From assembly GCA_910578455.1 (NCBI GenBank), contig CAJTQA010000007.1, positions 30,267-94,266 on the forward strand: DNA of 64,000 nt, in the 5' to 3' direction. This DNA is from an uncultured Dorea sp. Its GTDB lineage: Bacteria > Bacillota > Clostridia > Lachnospirales > Lachnospiraceae. Below are positions 8,961 to 18,571 of this stretch, in pieces; positions within the stretch are counted from its first letter, which is position 1; the number at the start of each line of letters is the position of its first letter. The notes under the pieces are model-generated. The model did not search any database and had not been told where the DNA came from. It worked only from the letters and a program-made list of their open reading frames with translations. Both the position numbers and the translations under genes were made by a program.

Positions 8961-10730
8961 ATGAATAGTACAGGTACGATTAAAAAAGTAGCAGGACCTT
9001 TGGTTATCGCGTCAGGTATGCGTGATGCCAATATGTCTGACGTTGTACGTGTTAGTAAACAGCGTCTGATCGGAGAGATCATCGAGATGCACGGAGACGA
9101 GGCATCCATCCAGGTATATGAGGAGACATCGGGCCTTGGCCCCGGCGAGCCGGTAGAGTCTACAGGAGCGCCTATGTCCGTTGAACTTGGGCCTGGGCTT
9201 ATCACCAGCATCTATGATGGTATCCAGCGTCCGCTTGACGACATTATGAAAGTTTCCGGAAACAACTTACAGCGTGGTGTTGAGGTTGCTTCCCTGAAAA
9301 GAGATAAGAAATGGGAATTTGTTCCGGTGGCAAAAGTCGGAGATGAAGTAGAGCCGGGAGATGTCCTTGGCACGGTTCAGGAGACGGCTGTTGTCACACA
9401 GAAGATCATGGTGCCTTATGGAGTGGAAGGTACAATAAAAGAGATTAAGTCAGGTGAGTTCACCGTAGAAGAGACCGTTGCAGTAGTTACTGCAAAAGAC
9501 GGCGACAAAGAGATTTCCATGATGCAGAAATGGCCGGTTCGTAAGGGCCGTCCTTATGTGAAGAAACTGCCGCTTGATGCTCCGCTTGTAACAGGACAGC
9601 GTGTCGTCGACATGTTCTTCCCAATTGCAAAGGGCGGTGTTGCGGCCGTTCCGGGACCATTCGGAAGCGGAAAGACTGTTATCCAGCATCAGCTTGCGAA
9701 GTGGGCAGAGGCGGACATCGTTGTATATATCGGATGCGGCGAGCGTGGAAATGAGATGACGGACGTTCTTAACGAGTTCCCGGAACTGAAGGATCCGAAG
9801 ACAGGCCGTTCCCTTATGGAAAGAACTGTTCTGATCGCGAACACATCAGATATGCCTTTCGCAGCCCGTGAGGCGTCTATCTATACAGGTATTACAATTG
9901 CAGAGTATTTCCGTGACATGGGATATTCCGTGGCTCTGATGGCAGACTCTACATCCCGTTGGGCAGAGGCGCTGCGTGAGATGTCCGGACGTCTTGAGGA
10001 GATGCCTGGTGAGGAAGGTTACCCGGCATACTTAGGTTCCCGTCTTGCAGAGTTCTACGAGAGGGCAGGACGTGTAATCTCTCTTGGAAAAGAAGGAAGA
10101 GAAGGAGCGCTCTCCGTTATCGGAGCCGTTTCCCCTCCGGGCGGTGATACTTCTGAGCCGGTATCCCAGGCGACACTTCGTATCGTTAAGGTGTTCTGGG
10201 GACTTGATGCAGCGCTTGCATACAAGAGACATTTCCCGGCCATCAACTGGCTGACAAGTTATTCTCTGTATCTTGACAATATGCAGGATTGGTTCAACGG
10301 CACAGTAGCAGAAGACTGGATGGAAGACCGCCAGAAGATGATGAGCCTTCTGACTGAGGAGGCGGCATTGGAAGAGATCGTGCAGATGGTAGGTATGGAC
10401 GCGCTTTCACCGGGCGACCGCCTGAAGATGGAGGCGGCAAGGTCGATCCGCGAGGACTTCCTGCACCAGAACTCTTTCCACGAAGTAGATACCTACACAC
10501 CGCTCAGGAAACAGTATCTGATGATGAAACTGGTACTTGCTTTCTACGAGCAGGCGACAGAGGCGTTAAATAAGGGAGCGTCCATGAAGGAGCTGCTTGT
10601 GATGAACGTAAGAGAGAGAATCGGACGTTACAAATATACAACTGCCGAGAATATTGAGACAGAATATGAAAAGATCATGAATGAATTAGGCGCAGAGATT
10701 GCCAATACATTCGGGAAGGAGGACTTCTAA
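8961..10730 (+). CDS. ntpA: V/A-type ATPase catalytic subunit A
   Basis: 589 residues, the normal length. The P-loop GPFGSGKT lies near residues 232-239 and is followed by the catalytic region CGERGNEMTDVL, with ADSTSRWAEALREMS after it. The extra bulge domain (about 110-200) that separates A from F-type beta subunits is present. The A3B3 head hydrolyses or makes ATP. The start has AAGGAGG 13 bases upstream; the stop overlaps the start of subunit B as TAATG. Confidence 0.97.
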   Translation: MNSTGTIKKVAGPLVIASGMRDANMSDVVRVSKQRLIGEIIEMHGDEASIQVYEETSGLGPGEPVESTGAPMSVELGPGLITSIYDGIQRPLDDIMKVSGNNLQRGVEVASLKRDKKWEFVPVAKVGDEVEPGDVLGTVQETAVVTQKIMVPYGVEGTIKEIKSGEFTVEETVAVVTAKDGDKEISMMQKWPVRKGRPYVKKLPLDAPLVTGQRVVDMFFPIAKGGVAAVPGPFGSGKTVIQHQLAKWAEADIVVYIGCGERGNEMTDVLNEFPELKDPKTGRSLMERTVLIANTSDMPFAAREASIYTGITIAEYFRDMGYSVALMADSTSRWAEALREMSGRLEEMPGEEGYPAYLGSRLAEFYERAGRVISLGKEGREGALSVIGAVSPPGGDTSEPVSQATLRIVKVFWGLDAALAYKRHFPAINWLTSYSLYLDNMQDWFNGTVAEDWMEDRQKMMSLLTEEAALEEIVQMVGMDALSPGDRLKMEAARSIREDFLHQNSFHEVDTYTPLRKQYLMMKLVLAFYEQATEALNKGASMKELLVMNVRERIGRYKYTTAENIETEYEKIMNELGAEIANTFGKEDF

Positions 10731-12103
10731 TGCCAAAAGAATATAGAACCATACAGGAAGTTGCCGGACCGCTGATGATGGTAAAAGGTGTAGAAGGCGT
10801 CGCATTTGATGAGCTTGGAGAGATTGAGCTTGCCAATGGCGAGAGACGCCGCTGCAAGGTACTTGAGGTAGACGGCAGCGACGTAGTTGTGCAGCTCTAT
10901 GAGAATGCTGCAGGTATTAACTTAAGCAACAGTAAAGTACGTTTCCTTGGACGGAGCATGGAGCTTGGCGTATCCGGCGATATGCTTGGACGTGTCTTTG
11001 ACGGACTTGGCCGCCCGATCGACGACGGCCCGGAGATTCTGCCGGAGGAAAGAAGAGATATCAACGGCCTGCCTATGAACCCGGCAGCCAGAGTTTACCC
11101 TGAGGAGTTTATCCAGACGGGCGTATCTGCCATTGACGGTCTGAATACGCTGGTTCGTGGACAGAAGCTGCCGATTTTCTCCTGCTCCGGCCTGCCGCAC
11201 TCACAGCTTGCAGCGCAGATTGCAAGACAGGCTAAGGTACGCGGAACAGATGAGAACTTCGCCGTTGTATTTGCTGCCATGGGTATTACCTTCGAGGAGT
11301 CTAACTACTTTATCGAGTCCTTTAAGGAGACAGGAGCCATCGACAGGACGGTACTGTTCATCAACCTGGCAAATGACCCGGCTGTTGAGCGTATTTCCAC
11401 GCCTCGTATGGCGCTTACTGCAGCAGAGTATCTTGCATTTGAAAAGGATATGCATGTACTTGTAATCCTTACTGATATCACTAACTACGCAGACGCGCTC
11501 CGTGAGATTTCCGCAGCGAAAAAGGAAGTTCCGGGCCGCCGCGGATATCCTGGATATATGTACACTGACCTTGCGACCATGTATGAGAGAGCAGGACGTC
11601 AGAGAGGCAAGAACGGAAGTATCACGATGATCCCGATCCTGACCATGCCGGAAGATGACAAGACTCATCCGATTCCTGACCTTACCGGATACATCACCGA
11701 GGGCCAGGTAATCTTAAGCCGTGAGCTGTACCGTAAGGGCTTGCAGCCGCCAATCGACGTACTGCCGTCACTTTCCCGTCTGAAAGATAAAGGTATCGGC
11801 GAGGGCAAGACAAGGGCAGACCATGCGAATACCATGAACCAGCTGTTTGCGGCATATTCCCGCGGAAAAGACGCGAAAGAGCTTATGACTATCCTTGGCG
11901 AGGCAGCTCTGACAGAGATTGACCTTAAGTACGCAGAGTTCGCGGAAGCTTTTGAGAAAGAATACGTATCCCAGGGGTACACCAATGACCGCTCGATTGA
12001 AGAGACACTTTCTATTGGCTGGAAACTTCTTTCCATGCTGCCGAGAGCAGAGCTTAAACGTATCGACGACAAGTTCTTAGACATGTACTACGGCAAGCAG
12101 TAA
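10730..12103 (+). CDS. ntpB: V/A-type ATPase regulatory subunit B
   Basis: 457 residues, homologous to A but without a working P-loop: the matching stretch reads FSCSGLPHSQLAAQI. It begins YRTIQEVAGPLMMVKG. The arginine that reaches into the catalytic site is expected in the YPGYMYTDLATMYERAGR region. It alternates with A in the head. Coupled to A by the one-base overlap; subunit D follows after 35 bases with its own AAGGAGG. Confidence 0.97.
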   Translation: MPKEYRTIQEVAGPLMMVKGVEGVAFDELGEIELANGERRRCKVLEVDGSDVVVQLYENAAGINLSNSKVRFLGRSMELGVSGDMLGRVFDGLGRPIDDGPEILPEERRDINGLPMNPAARVYPEEFIQTGVSAIDGLNTLVRGQKLPIFSCSGLPHSQLAAQIARQAKVRGTDENFAVVFAAMGITFEESNYFIESFKETGAIDRTVLFINLANDPAVERISTPRMALTAAEYLAFEKDMHVLVILTDITNYADALREISAAKKEVPGRRGYPGYMYTDLATMYERAGRQRGKNGSITMIPILTMPEDDKTHPIPDLTGYITEGQVILSRELYRKGLQPPIDVLPSLSRLKDKGIGEGKTRADHANTMNQLFAAYSRGKDAKELMTILGEAALTEIDLKYAEFAEAFEKEYVSQGYTNDRSIEETLSIGWKLLSMLPRAELKRIDDKFLDMYYGKQ

Positions 12104-12138
12104 GCCATGCATGGCGTAAACAAGAAGGAGGTTAAAGG

Positions 12139-12798
12139 ATGGCATCTAAACAGATAACTCCTACCCGTATGGAGCTGACAAAGACGAAAAGAAAGCTTGT
12201 CACTGCCAGAAGAGGGCATAAGCTCTTAAAGGATAAGCGTGATGAGCTTATGCGTCAGTTCTTAGAGCTGGTCAAGGAGAACATGGCACTTCGCCAGAAG
12301 GTAGAAGCCGGAATCCTCTCTGCGAATAAGAACTTTGTCATAGCGAAAGCCGGAATGGATGAAGCTACGCTGAATACGGCATTGATGGCACCGAAACAGG
12401 AAGTTAACCTTGAGGCGGGACAAAAGAACGTCATGAGTGTTAATATCCCGGTTTTTAATACGACCACAAGGACTGCGGATGTGAACGACATCTACTCTTA
12501 TGGATTTGCGTTTACGTCCAGCGACCTTGACGGTGCTGTGAAATCATTGGCAGATATCCTGCCGGATATGTTAAGACTTGCGGAGACGGAAAAAGCATGC
12601 CAGCTTATGGCGGCGGAGATAGAAAAGACAAGGCGCCGTGTTAATGCGCTGGAGCATGTGACGATTCCGGATGCTCAGGCAACCATCAAGTATATCACGA
12701 TGAAGCTGGATGAGAATGAGAGAAGTTCTCAGATTCGTCTGATGAAAGTAAAAGATATGATGCTTGAGGAAGCGCATCACTACAGTGAGAGAGAATAA
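12139..12798 (+). CDS. ntpD: V/A-type ATPase subunit D (central shaft)
   Basis: 219 residues, two long helices that form the rotating shaft inside the A3B3 head. The N-terminal run (TPTRMELTKTKRKLVTARRG, then GHKLLKDKRDEL) is a clear family signature. It is the last gene of the operon and is followed within 15 bases by a strong hairpin terminator. Confidence 0.93.
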   Translation: MASKQITPTRMELTKTKRKLVTARRGHKLLKDKRDELMRQFLELVKENMALRQKVEAGILSANKNFVIAKAGMDEATLNTALMAPKQEVNLEAGQKNVMSVNIPVFNTTTRTADVNDIYSYGFAFTSSDLDGAVKSLADILPDMLRLAETEKACQLMAAEIEKTRRRVNALEHVTIPDAQATIKYITMKLDENERSSQIRLMKVKDMMLEEAHHYSERE

Positions 12799-12810
12799 TC
12801 AGGCAGAAAG

Positions 12811-12846
12811 AGAGAGGATGGAGAGAAAATCTCCATCCTCTTTTAA
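12811..12846 (+). terminator. Rho-independent terminator of the V-ATPase operon
   Basis: An 11-base stem (12813-12823 with 12831-12841), loop AGAAAAT, followed by a T run. It sits in the 57-base gap between converging ntpD and murF, so it may serve both, although the T run is better for the + strand. Confidence 0.85.
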
Positions 12847-12855
12847 CTTTTAAGT

Positions 12856-14223
12856 TTAAAAATGCTTTAATGCATCTACCAATTCCGGGAAGTCCATGCT
12901 GTGGGATGCTTTGACGAGTATATTGTCTCCGTCCTGAAGGACATCCTTCATGGAAGAAAGAAAGTCCGCCTTGGTTTCAAACCATAATGTTTCCGCGCCG
13001 CCCTCTTTGGCGCCTGAAACAATGTGCTTTGCCAGAGAGCCGACGCCGCAGACAAGGTCTATGTTCTTTTCAGCAGCATAGGCGCCGGTCTCGAAGTGCA
13101 GTTTTTCGGCATCGCCTCCGAGCTCTCCCATGTTTCCGAGAACGGCAACCTTGCGCCCGATTGCCATGGTAAGTACGTCAATAGAAGCCTTAGTGGATGT
13201 GGGATTTGAGTTATAACAGTCATCCAGGATGATAAGCTTTTCTGTAGGAATTATGTGGTTGCGGCCCGGCATAGAGGGAAGGTTTTCGATTCCGGCCTTA
13301 ATCTGTTCAGGAGTAAGCCCTAACGTATATCCTGCCGCGGCTCCGGCGAGGGCGTTGGAAACCATGTGAAAGCCGGGAACCGGAACTGTGCATGTAAACT
13401 CATCTCCTGATGGAAGGTGGATGGTGCACTGTGTGCCCTTTAACCCTAAAGGCCGGGTATCGGAAACATAAAACTGGCAGTCTTCATAAGTTCCGAAAAA
13501 AAGAGGCTCAGAACCTTTTACAGCACCCATTCCGGACAAAAGGTCATCGTCGCCGTTTAATATGATGGTTCCCCCGTTTTTCATATCCTGGATCATCTGA
13601 GCCTTTTCCTGAAGGATTCCTTCCCTTGTCTTGAAAAATTCAAGGTGGGCGTCTCCGATATTAGTGATGACGCAGATATCCGGGCTTGCCACAGAAGAAA
13701 GCCGGCGCATCTCCCCAAAATGATTGACCCCCATCTCTAAGATTGACACCTGATGGGTATCGTCCATCTCAAAGATTGTAATAGGAAGCCCCCACTCATT
13801 ATTAAAGTTGCCCAGCGTCTTATGGACTTTGTATTTCTGTGAGGCAACAGATGCAATCATTTCTTTGGTGCTTGTTTTTCCAACGCTGCCGGTAATTCCC
13901 ACGACTTTCACGTCAAAGGAATCGCGGTAGAGCTTTGCTATATCGAGAAGAGCCTGCCCGGTGGACTCTACCAGAATATATGGAAAGTCTGTCTCGCCAA
14001 GGTCTTCATGGCTAACGACGCAGAGCGCGCCGTTTCTTATCGTGTCAGGAATAAACTTGTGGGCATTGACGCGCTCCCCGTCAATGGCAACAAAAAGGAA
14101 ATCTTTTTCAACCTTCCGGCTGTCAATCACAACGCCGGCAACTTCTTTTGAAAATACAGACATGTCTCCATGATAAGTGCCGCCGCATACCTTTGTAATA
14201 TTTTCCAGAGTAAGATTTTTCAT
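12856..14223 (-). CDS. murF: UDP-N-acetylmuramoyl-tripeptide--D-alanyl-D-alanine ligase MurF
   Basis: 455 residues of a Mur ligase. The N-terminal domain binds the UDP end of the substrate. The ATP site is GITGSVGKTSTKEM, and later motifs include EMGVNHFGEM and ILDDCYNSNPTS. It adds D-Ala-D-Ala to the UDP-MurNAc tripeptide in the cytoplasm. The start is set by AAGGAGA (14229-14235), which fits the ATG at 14223 (MKNLTLEN); an ATG at 14238 would place the ribosome site inside the gene. It is the last gene of a leftward group malQ-plsC-pncB-murF. Confidence 0.95.
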   Translation of the reverse strand: MKNLTLENITKVCGGTYHGDMSVFSKEVAGVVIDSRKVEKDFLFVAIDGERVNAHKFIPDTIRNGALCVVSHEDLGETDFPYILVESTGQALLDIAKLYRDSFDVKVVGITGSVGKTSTKEMIASVASQKYKVHKTLGNFNNEWGLPITIFEMDDTHQVSILEMGVNHFGEMRRLSSVASPDICVITNIGDAHLEFFKTREGILQEKAQMIQDMKNGGTIILNGDDDLLSGMGAVKGSEPLFFGTYEDCQFYVSDTRPLGLKGTQCTIHLPSGDEFTCTVPVPGFHMVSNALAGAAAGYTLGLTPEQIKAGIENLPSMPGRNHIIPTEKLIILDDCYNSNPTSTKASIDVLTMAIGRKVAVLGNMGELGGDAEKLHFETGAYAAEKNIDLVCGVGSLAKHIVSGAKEGGAETLWFETKADFLSSMKDVLQDGDNILVKASHSMDFPELVDALKHF

Positions 14224-14238
14224 GAATATCTCCTTCAT

Positions 14239-15693
14239 TTAGTCTGTTTTATTCATCTCGTCAAGCAGAGCCTGCTTTACATCGTAAAGCTTCTGGGACA
14301 GGTCTACATGTACCTTATGCGGATAGAAAAGACGCTTTGTCTCATCCCAGAGAGTATCCTTTTCCTGTCGGCAGTAACATGCAATCTCGGAAACGGAAGG
14401 CGACTGGTAGATACATTCCCCCTTGCGGAATACCGGAATCATAATCTCGCGCATCGTATAAGAGCCTCCCGCCAGTTTCGTCTTTTTCCAGGTGTCGATG
14501 GGGTCGAAGAGGAGGAGGTCTTCGGAAGTATCGTAGGATTCCCCGGTGAAACAGATTAAGTCGGCCTTCATCTTACCTGTTTCCTTGTCATAGATCCGGT
14601 AGATTGTCTTGTTTCCCGGATTCGTAATTTTCTCTGTGTTTTCGGAAATCTTGATTTTAGGAATGAAATTGCCGTCCTGATCCATAATTGCAGCCAGCTT
14701 ATAAACACCGCCAAAGGATGGGCAGTCCTTAGAGGTGATGAGGTTGGTTCCTACGCCCCATGAATTGATTGCCGCGCCCTGTATCTTCAAATCGTGGAGA
14801 AGATATTCGTCCAGATCGTTTGAGGCGCAGATGGAGGCATCCGGGAAACCGGCGTCATCAAGCATCTTCCGTGCCTCTTTGGAAAGATATGCAAGGTCTC
14901 CGCTGTCAAGACGTATTCCGTATTTTTTCAGCGGTGCCCCGGCCTCTTTGAATTCCCGGAAGACACGGATGGCATTGGGAACACCGGATTTTAATGTGTC
15001 ATAGGTGTCCACAAGTAAGGTGCAGTTTTCGGGATACAGCTCGGCATAGGTTTTAAAGGCAGTATACTCGTCCTGGAAACTCATGATCCAGCTATGGGCA
15101 TGGGTTCCCATGACCGGAACATCGAACATGCGCCCCGCGAGGACATTAGAAGTGCCTACGCACCCGCCGATCATGGCAGCTCTTGCACCGTAAAGCCCGG
15201 CATCCGGCCCCTGAGCGCGTCTTAACCCGAACTCCATAATGCCATCCCCGCTTGCCGCAAAAACGATGCGGGATGTCTTGGTGGCGATGAGCGACTGATG
15301 GTTGATGATGTTTAATATTGCCGTCTCTACCAGCTGTGCTTCCATGATAGGAGCCACAACCTTTAAGAGGGGCTCTTTTGGAAATACGACCGTGCCCTCC
15401 GGGATGGCATAGATATCCCCGCTGAAGTGGAATCCGCTCAGATACTGAAGGAAGTCCTCACTGAAGATTTTTAAGCTTCTCAGGTAATCAACGTCTTCAT
15501 AAGTGAAATTCAAATTTTTAATGTAATCAATTACCTGGGCAAGCCCTGCACATACGGAGTAGCCGTTATTGCACGGATTCTGCCGGAAAAAAACATCAAA
15601 CACAACAGTTTCATTTTGTTCTTGTTCATAGTAACCCTGCATCATGGTCAATTCATATAAATCCGTAAGCAAGGTTAAATCTTGTCGGTTCAT
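14239..15693 (-). CDS. pncB: nicotinate phosphoribosyltransferase
   Basis: 484 residues. It opens with LTLLTDLYELTMMQGY, a strong family signature, and carries RRAQGPDAG and GTHAHSWIMSF, the region with the histidine phosphorylated in the NAPRTase cycle. It makes nicotinate mononucleotide from nicotinate and PRPP for NAD salvage. The C-terminal third is the longer Firmicute-type extension, containing several Cys. Upstream reads AAGGAGAC. It lies between plsC and murF with short gaps. Confidence 0.95.
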   Translation of the reverse strand: MNRQDLTLLTDLYELTMMQGYYEQEQNETVVFDVFFRQNPCNNGYSVCAGLAQVIDYIKNLNFTYEDVDYLRSLKIFSEDFLQYLSGFHFSGDIYAIPEGTVVFPKEPLLKVVAPIMEAQLVETAILNIINHQSLIATKTSRIVFAASGDGIMEFGLRRAQGPDAGLYGARAAMIGGCVGTSNVLAGRMFDVPVMGTHAHSWIMSFQDEYTAFKTYAELYPENCTLLVDTYDTLKSGVPNAIRVFREFKEAGAPLKKYGIRLDSGDLAYLSKEARKMLDDAGFPDASICASNDLDEYLLHDLKIQGAAINSWGVGTNLITSKDCPSFGGVYKLAAIMDQDGNFIPKIKISENTEKITNPGNKTIYRIYDKETGKMKADLICFTGESYDTSEDLLLFDPIDTWKKTKLAGGSYTMREIMIPVFRKGECIYQSPSVSEIACYCRQEKDTLWDETKRLFYPHKVHVDLSQKLYDVKQALLDEMNKTD

Positions 15694-15724
15694 TACATTG
15701 TCTCCTTATTCTGGTTTCGTCTTG

Positions 15725-16459
15725 TTATACAAGAGATGAGTTTTTGTTAATAGTTTCCTGGATAATGCCCTGGAAGTATTCTGCCAGATGTTTTCTCGTA
15801 TCTTTATCTAAATCCTTTGTGTAGACCGGTTTCCCGTATTCCAGGATAACATGTGCCCTCTTGATCCTGGGGAGCTGGTTTTCAAAGATGGCCGCCGTAT
15901 TATTCAGGCTTATCGGAACAATCGCGCATCCGCTTTTTTCCGCAATCTTGAATGAGCCGGAATGAAAGGGAAGGAGGCTTAGCTCTTCGCCGTCATTTCG
16001 TGTGCCCTCAGGAAAAATGCAGATGGATATTCCGTTTTTGACATAGCTGATGGCCTGGAGGATAGTCTTTAATCCTTCCTTCATGTCGTTCCGGTTTAAG
16101 AACAGGCAGTAAAGACGTTTCATCCAGTTCCTCAGCAGCGGGTAACGCAGCATCTCCAGCTTTGCCACGTACCCGGTAAGCCTTTTGCAGCGGGAATAGG
16201 TGAGCAGGATGTCAAAGTAGCTCCGGTGGTTTGCGATGAAAAGGACCGGCTCGTCCGGGATATTTTCCTCGCCGATGACAGTGACATCAACACCTGTGAT
16301 GGACAGAATATTCTTAAACGCCCATTGCACGATGCGAAGGCTCTGATAGTCGGCTTTTTCTTTGTTGATCCTGCCAATAAGCCATTCTGCCGCAAGAAGC
16401 GGGATGCCCAAAAGCAGGAACGAAAAAAGAAACAGCACAAGGCATATAAATCTTAACAT
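15725..16459 (-). CDS. plsC: 1-acyl-sn-glycerol-3-phosphate acyltransferase PlsC
   Basis: 244 residues. An N-terminal membrane helix (about 3-24) is followed by the acyltransferase fold with NHRSYFD (the catalytic HX4D motif) and FPEGTRNDG (the substrate-binding motif). It moves an acyl group to lysophosphatidic acid to give phosphatidic acid at the inner face of the membrane. It lies 22 bases after malQ in the same direction. The ATG has GAGAGGTTACTACAA upstream. Confidence 0.92.
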   Translation of the reverse strand: MLRFICLVLFLFSFLLLGIPLLAAEWLIGRINKEKADYQSLRIVQWAFKNILSITGVDVTVIGEENIPDEPVLFIANHRSYFDILLTYSRCKRLTGYVAKLEMLRYPLLRNWMKRLYCLFLNRNDMKEGLKTILQAISYVKNGISICIFPEGTRNDGEELSLLPFHSGSFKIAEKSGCAIVPISLNNTAAIFENQLPRIKRAHVILEYGKPVYTKDLDKDTRKHLAEYFQGIIQETINKNSSLV

Positions 16460-16481
16460 TTGTAGTAACCTCTCAGTGAAA

Positions 16482-17990
16482 TTATTGTCGTCCGTACAGT
16501 ACGGTAAGCTCCCGCAGCCTTTCTGCCAGCTCAGGGGTGAGGGAATCTTTCCTGTACCGCCAGTTCCAGTTGCCCGCTGCTACTCCCGGCGTGTTCATGC
16601 GCGCCTCGCTCCCGAGGGAAAGCACGTCCTGCAAAGGACATACTGAGTAAGCGGCAATGCTTCCGAGGCAGAGACGTATCAGCCCCCAGCCAATCTCGCT
16701 GTCATCCTTTATGCCGGCATAGAGCTGAGCCTTTTTCCGGTCGTCGGGGGCGAGAGTCTGAAACCAGCCGATGGTAGTGTCGTTGTCGTGCGTTCCGGTA
16801 TAGCAGACGCAGCACGGCGAGGTGAATCCGTGGGGGAGATAATCATTTTCCTCGGCGGAGTCGAAGGCAAACTGGAGAATCTTCATGCCGGGGAAATGGA
16901 AACGCTCCCGCAGCGCGGTTACTTCGGCGGTAATAATCCCCAAATCCTCAGCGATGATCGGAAGCCCCTTGCCGAGAGCCGATTCTATGGCAAGGAAGAG
17001 ATCTTCGCCGGGAGCTTTCAGCCATTCTCCGCGGATTGCCGTGTCCTCGCCGTAGGGTATCGACCAGTAAGCCTCAAAGCCGCGGAAGTGGTCGATTCTC
17101 AGGATGTCAAGGTTGATAAGCTGGCTTTTGATCCGCGCAATCCACCAGGAAAAGCCATCGTCCTTATGAGCCTGCCAGTTATACAGGGGGTTGCCCCAGA
17201 GCTGGCCTGTCTCAGAAAAATAATCCGGCGGAACACCTGCAACAGCAAGGGGGTAGCCTTTGGAATCCAGCTGGAAAAGATGCCGGTTAGCCCATACGTC
17301 GGCGCTGTCCATGGAAACGAAGATCGGGATGTCGCCGATAATCTTTACCCCATGTTCATTGGCATATTTCTTGAGGGAGCTCCATTCCGTAAAAAACAGA
17401 AACTGGAGGAACTTATAGTATCCGATGTTTTCAGACATGGCATCTGTGAGTTCTGCCCTCAGCTCTTCTGAAAAGAGGCGGTACCTGTCCTCCCATTCCA
17501 GCCAGCTTTTTCCCGAATTGATATCCTTGCATGCCATGAAAAGCGCATAATCGTCAAGCCAGTAACTGTTCTGTGAGCAGAAATCGTCAAATCCGTCTCT
17601 TAAGCTGCCGGCAATGTCCTCTTTCATAAGAAACCGGTCATATGCAAGCCGGAAGATTAATTGTTTCCAGGGGATGATGACCCCATAGTCAATGTGTTCC
17701 TCATCGCCGGCCGGGCAGTTCTGAACCTCAAATTCCTCCAAAAGGCCGAGCTTGATAAGATGTGCAGGACTGATCAGGAGAGGCTGTCCGGCGAAAGCCG
17801 AAAAGCTCTGATAAGGGGAATCCCCATATCCGGTGTGGGTCAGCGGCAGTATCTGCCAGAGGTGCTGTCCTGCGGATTCAAGAAAATCAATAAATTCATA
17901 GGCGCTTTCTCCAAGATCCCCAATGCCGTAAGGGGAAGGAAGGGAAGTCGGATGGAGAAGGATGCCCGACATCCGAGTTAAATCGTTCAT
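16482..17990 (-). CDS. malQ: 4-alpha-glucanotransferase (amylomaltase)
   Basis: About 502 residues of a GH77 enzyme. It begins RMSGILLHPTSLPSPYGIGD, typical of the family, and carries the catalytic blocks IDHFRGFEAYW (nucleophile region), AEDLG (acid/base region) and TGTHDNDT. It rearranges alpha-1,4-glucans during maltodextrin or glycogen use. An in-frame ATG exists at 18038, but AAGGAG at 18001-18006 fits the ATG at 17990. No other glycogen genes are present; it is the first gene of a mixed leftward operon. Confidence 0.95.
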   Translation of the reverse strand: MNDLTRMSGILLHPTSLPSPYGIGDLGESAYEFIDFLESAGQHLWQILPLTHTGYGDSPYQSFSAFAGQPLLISPAHLIKLGLLEEFEVQNCPAGDEEHIDYGVIIPWKQLIFRLAYDRFLMKEDIAGSLRDGFDDFCSQNSYWLDDYALFMACKDINSGKSWLEWEDRYRLFSEELRAELTDAMSENIGYYKFLQFLFFTEWSSLKKYANEHGVKIIGDIPIFVSMDSADVWANRHLFQLDSKGYPLAVAGVPPDYFSETGQLWGNPLYNWQAHKDDGFSWWIARIKSQLINLDILRIDHFRGFEAYWSIPYGEDTAIRGEWLKAPGEDLFLAIESALGKGLPIIAEDLGIITAEVTALRERFHFPGMKILQFAFDSAEENDYLPHGFTSPCCVCYTGTHDNDTTIGWFQTLAPDDRKKAQLYAGIKDDSEIGWGLIRLCLGSIAAYSVCPLQDVLSLGSEARMNTPGVAAGNWNWRYRKDSLTPELAERLRELTVLYGRQ

Positions 17991-18036
17991 AAAACTTTCG
18001 CTCCTTATTTGTCTTATAATGCATTCAATGTAAAAC

Positions 18037-18066
18037 ATTATACCATATTCAGAGGCGCTGCGTCCA
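18037..18066 (-). promoter_or_regulatory. possible promoter of the malQ-plsC-pncB-murF group
   Basis: On the minus strand TGGACG, an 18-base spacer and a perfect TATAAT (18042-18037) lie about 47 bases before the malQ start. The -35 box is only a 4 of 6 match. Confidence 0.4.
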
Positions 18067-18150
18067 GCATGCCGATATTAAAAAGAAAATGGAATTTTTG
18101 AGGAAGATTCTGTGTATGATAGAAATAAGAATATATCTGTGGAGTGTAAA

Positions 18151-18558
18151 TTGAAAAAGATTGGCTTGTACATTCTTTCGGCAGTGTGCGTTCTTCTCCT
18201 GTGCGCGTGTTCCGTGAGGAAAGAGGATGCAAAAAAACTTCGGGATATGGAATTTACAGTAGTTGACCCTCTGGAGATCCCGCGGGAGCTTCAGGAGGAC
18301 ATCGATGATAAAAAGGAAAATGTTTTCAAGATAACTTATGCGGATGAAGGATACCTTTACATAGCGAGGGGGTACGGGAAACAGGATACGAGCGGGTACA
18401 GCGTCGAGGTGAAGTCCTGTTATGAATCGAAGGATTCCATCTGCCTGAAGACGAATCTCCTGGGGCCGCCCCGGGGGGAAGAGGTAGTGGAGGGCAAGAC
18501 GTACCCTTATGTGGTTATTAAGACAGAGTACAGGGATAAGGATGTAGCATTTAATTAA
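18151..18558 (+). CDS. PrcB-C-domain lipoprotein
   Basis: About 135 residues from a TTG start. It has a short basic head, a hydrophobic helix and a lipobox ending LLLCAC, so it is probably a lipid-anchored outside protein. The rest matches the PrcB C-terminal domain layout: a strand with YLYIARGYGKQDTSGYSVEV, then a late YPYVVIKTE strand. An in-frame ATG at 18112 would place 13 polar residues before the signal; GGAGTG before TTG at 18151 suits the shorter form. Fourteen bases downstream starts the SPOCS/LysM gene, so a link to the spore or cell envelope is possible but unproven. Confidence 0.65.
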   Translation: MKKIGLYILSAVCVLLLCACSVRKEDAKKLRDMEFTVVDPLEIPRELQEDIDDKKENVFKITYADEGYLYIARGYGKQDTSGYSVEVKSCYESKDSICLKTNLLGPPRGEEVVEGKTYPYVVIKTEYRDKDVAFN

Positions 18559-18571
18559 AGGAGGACTGGAA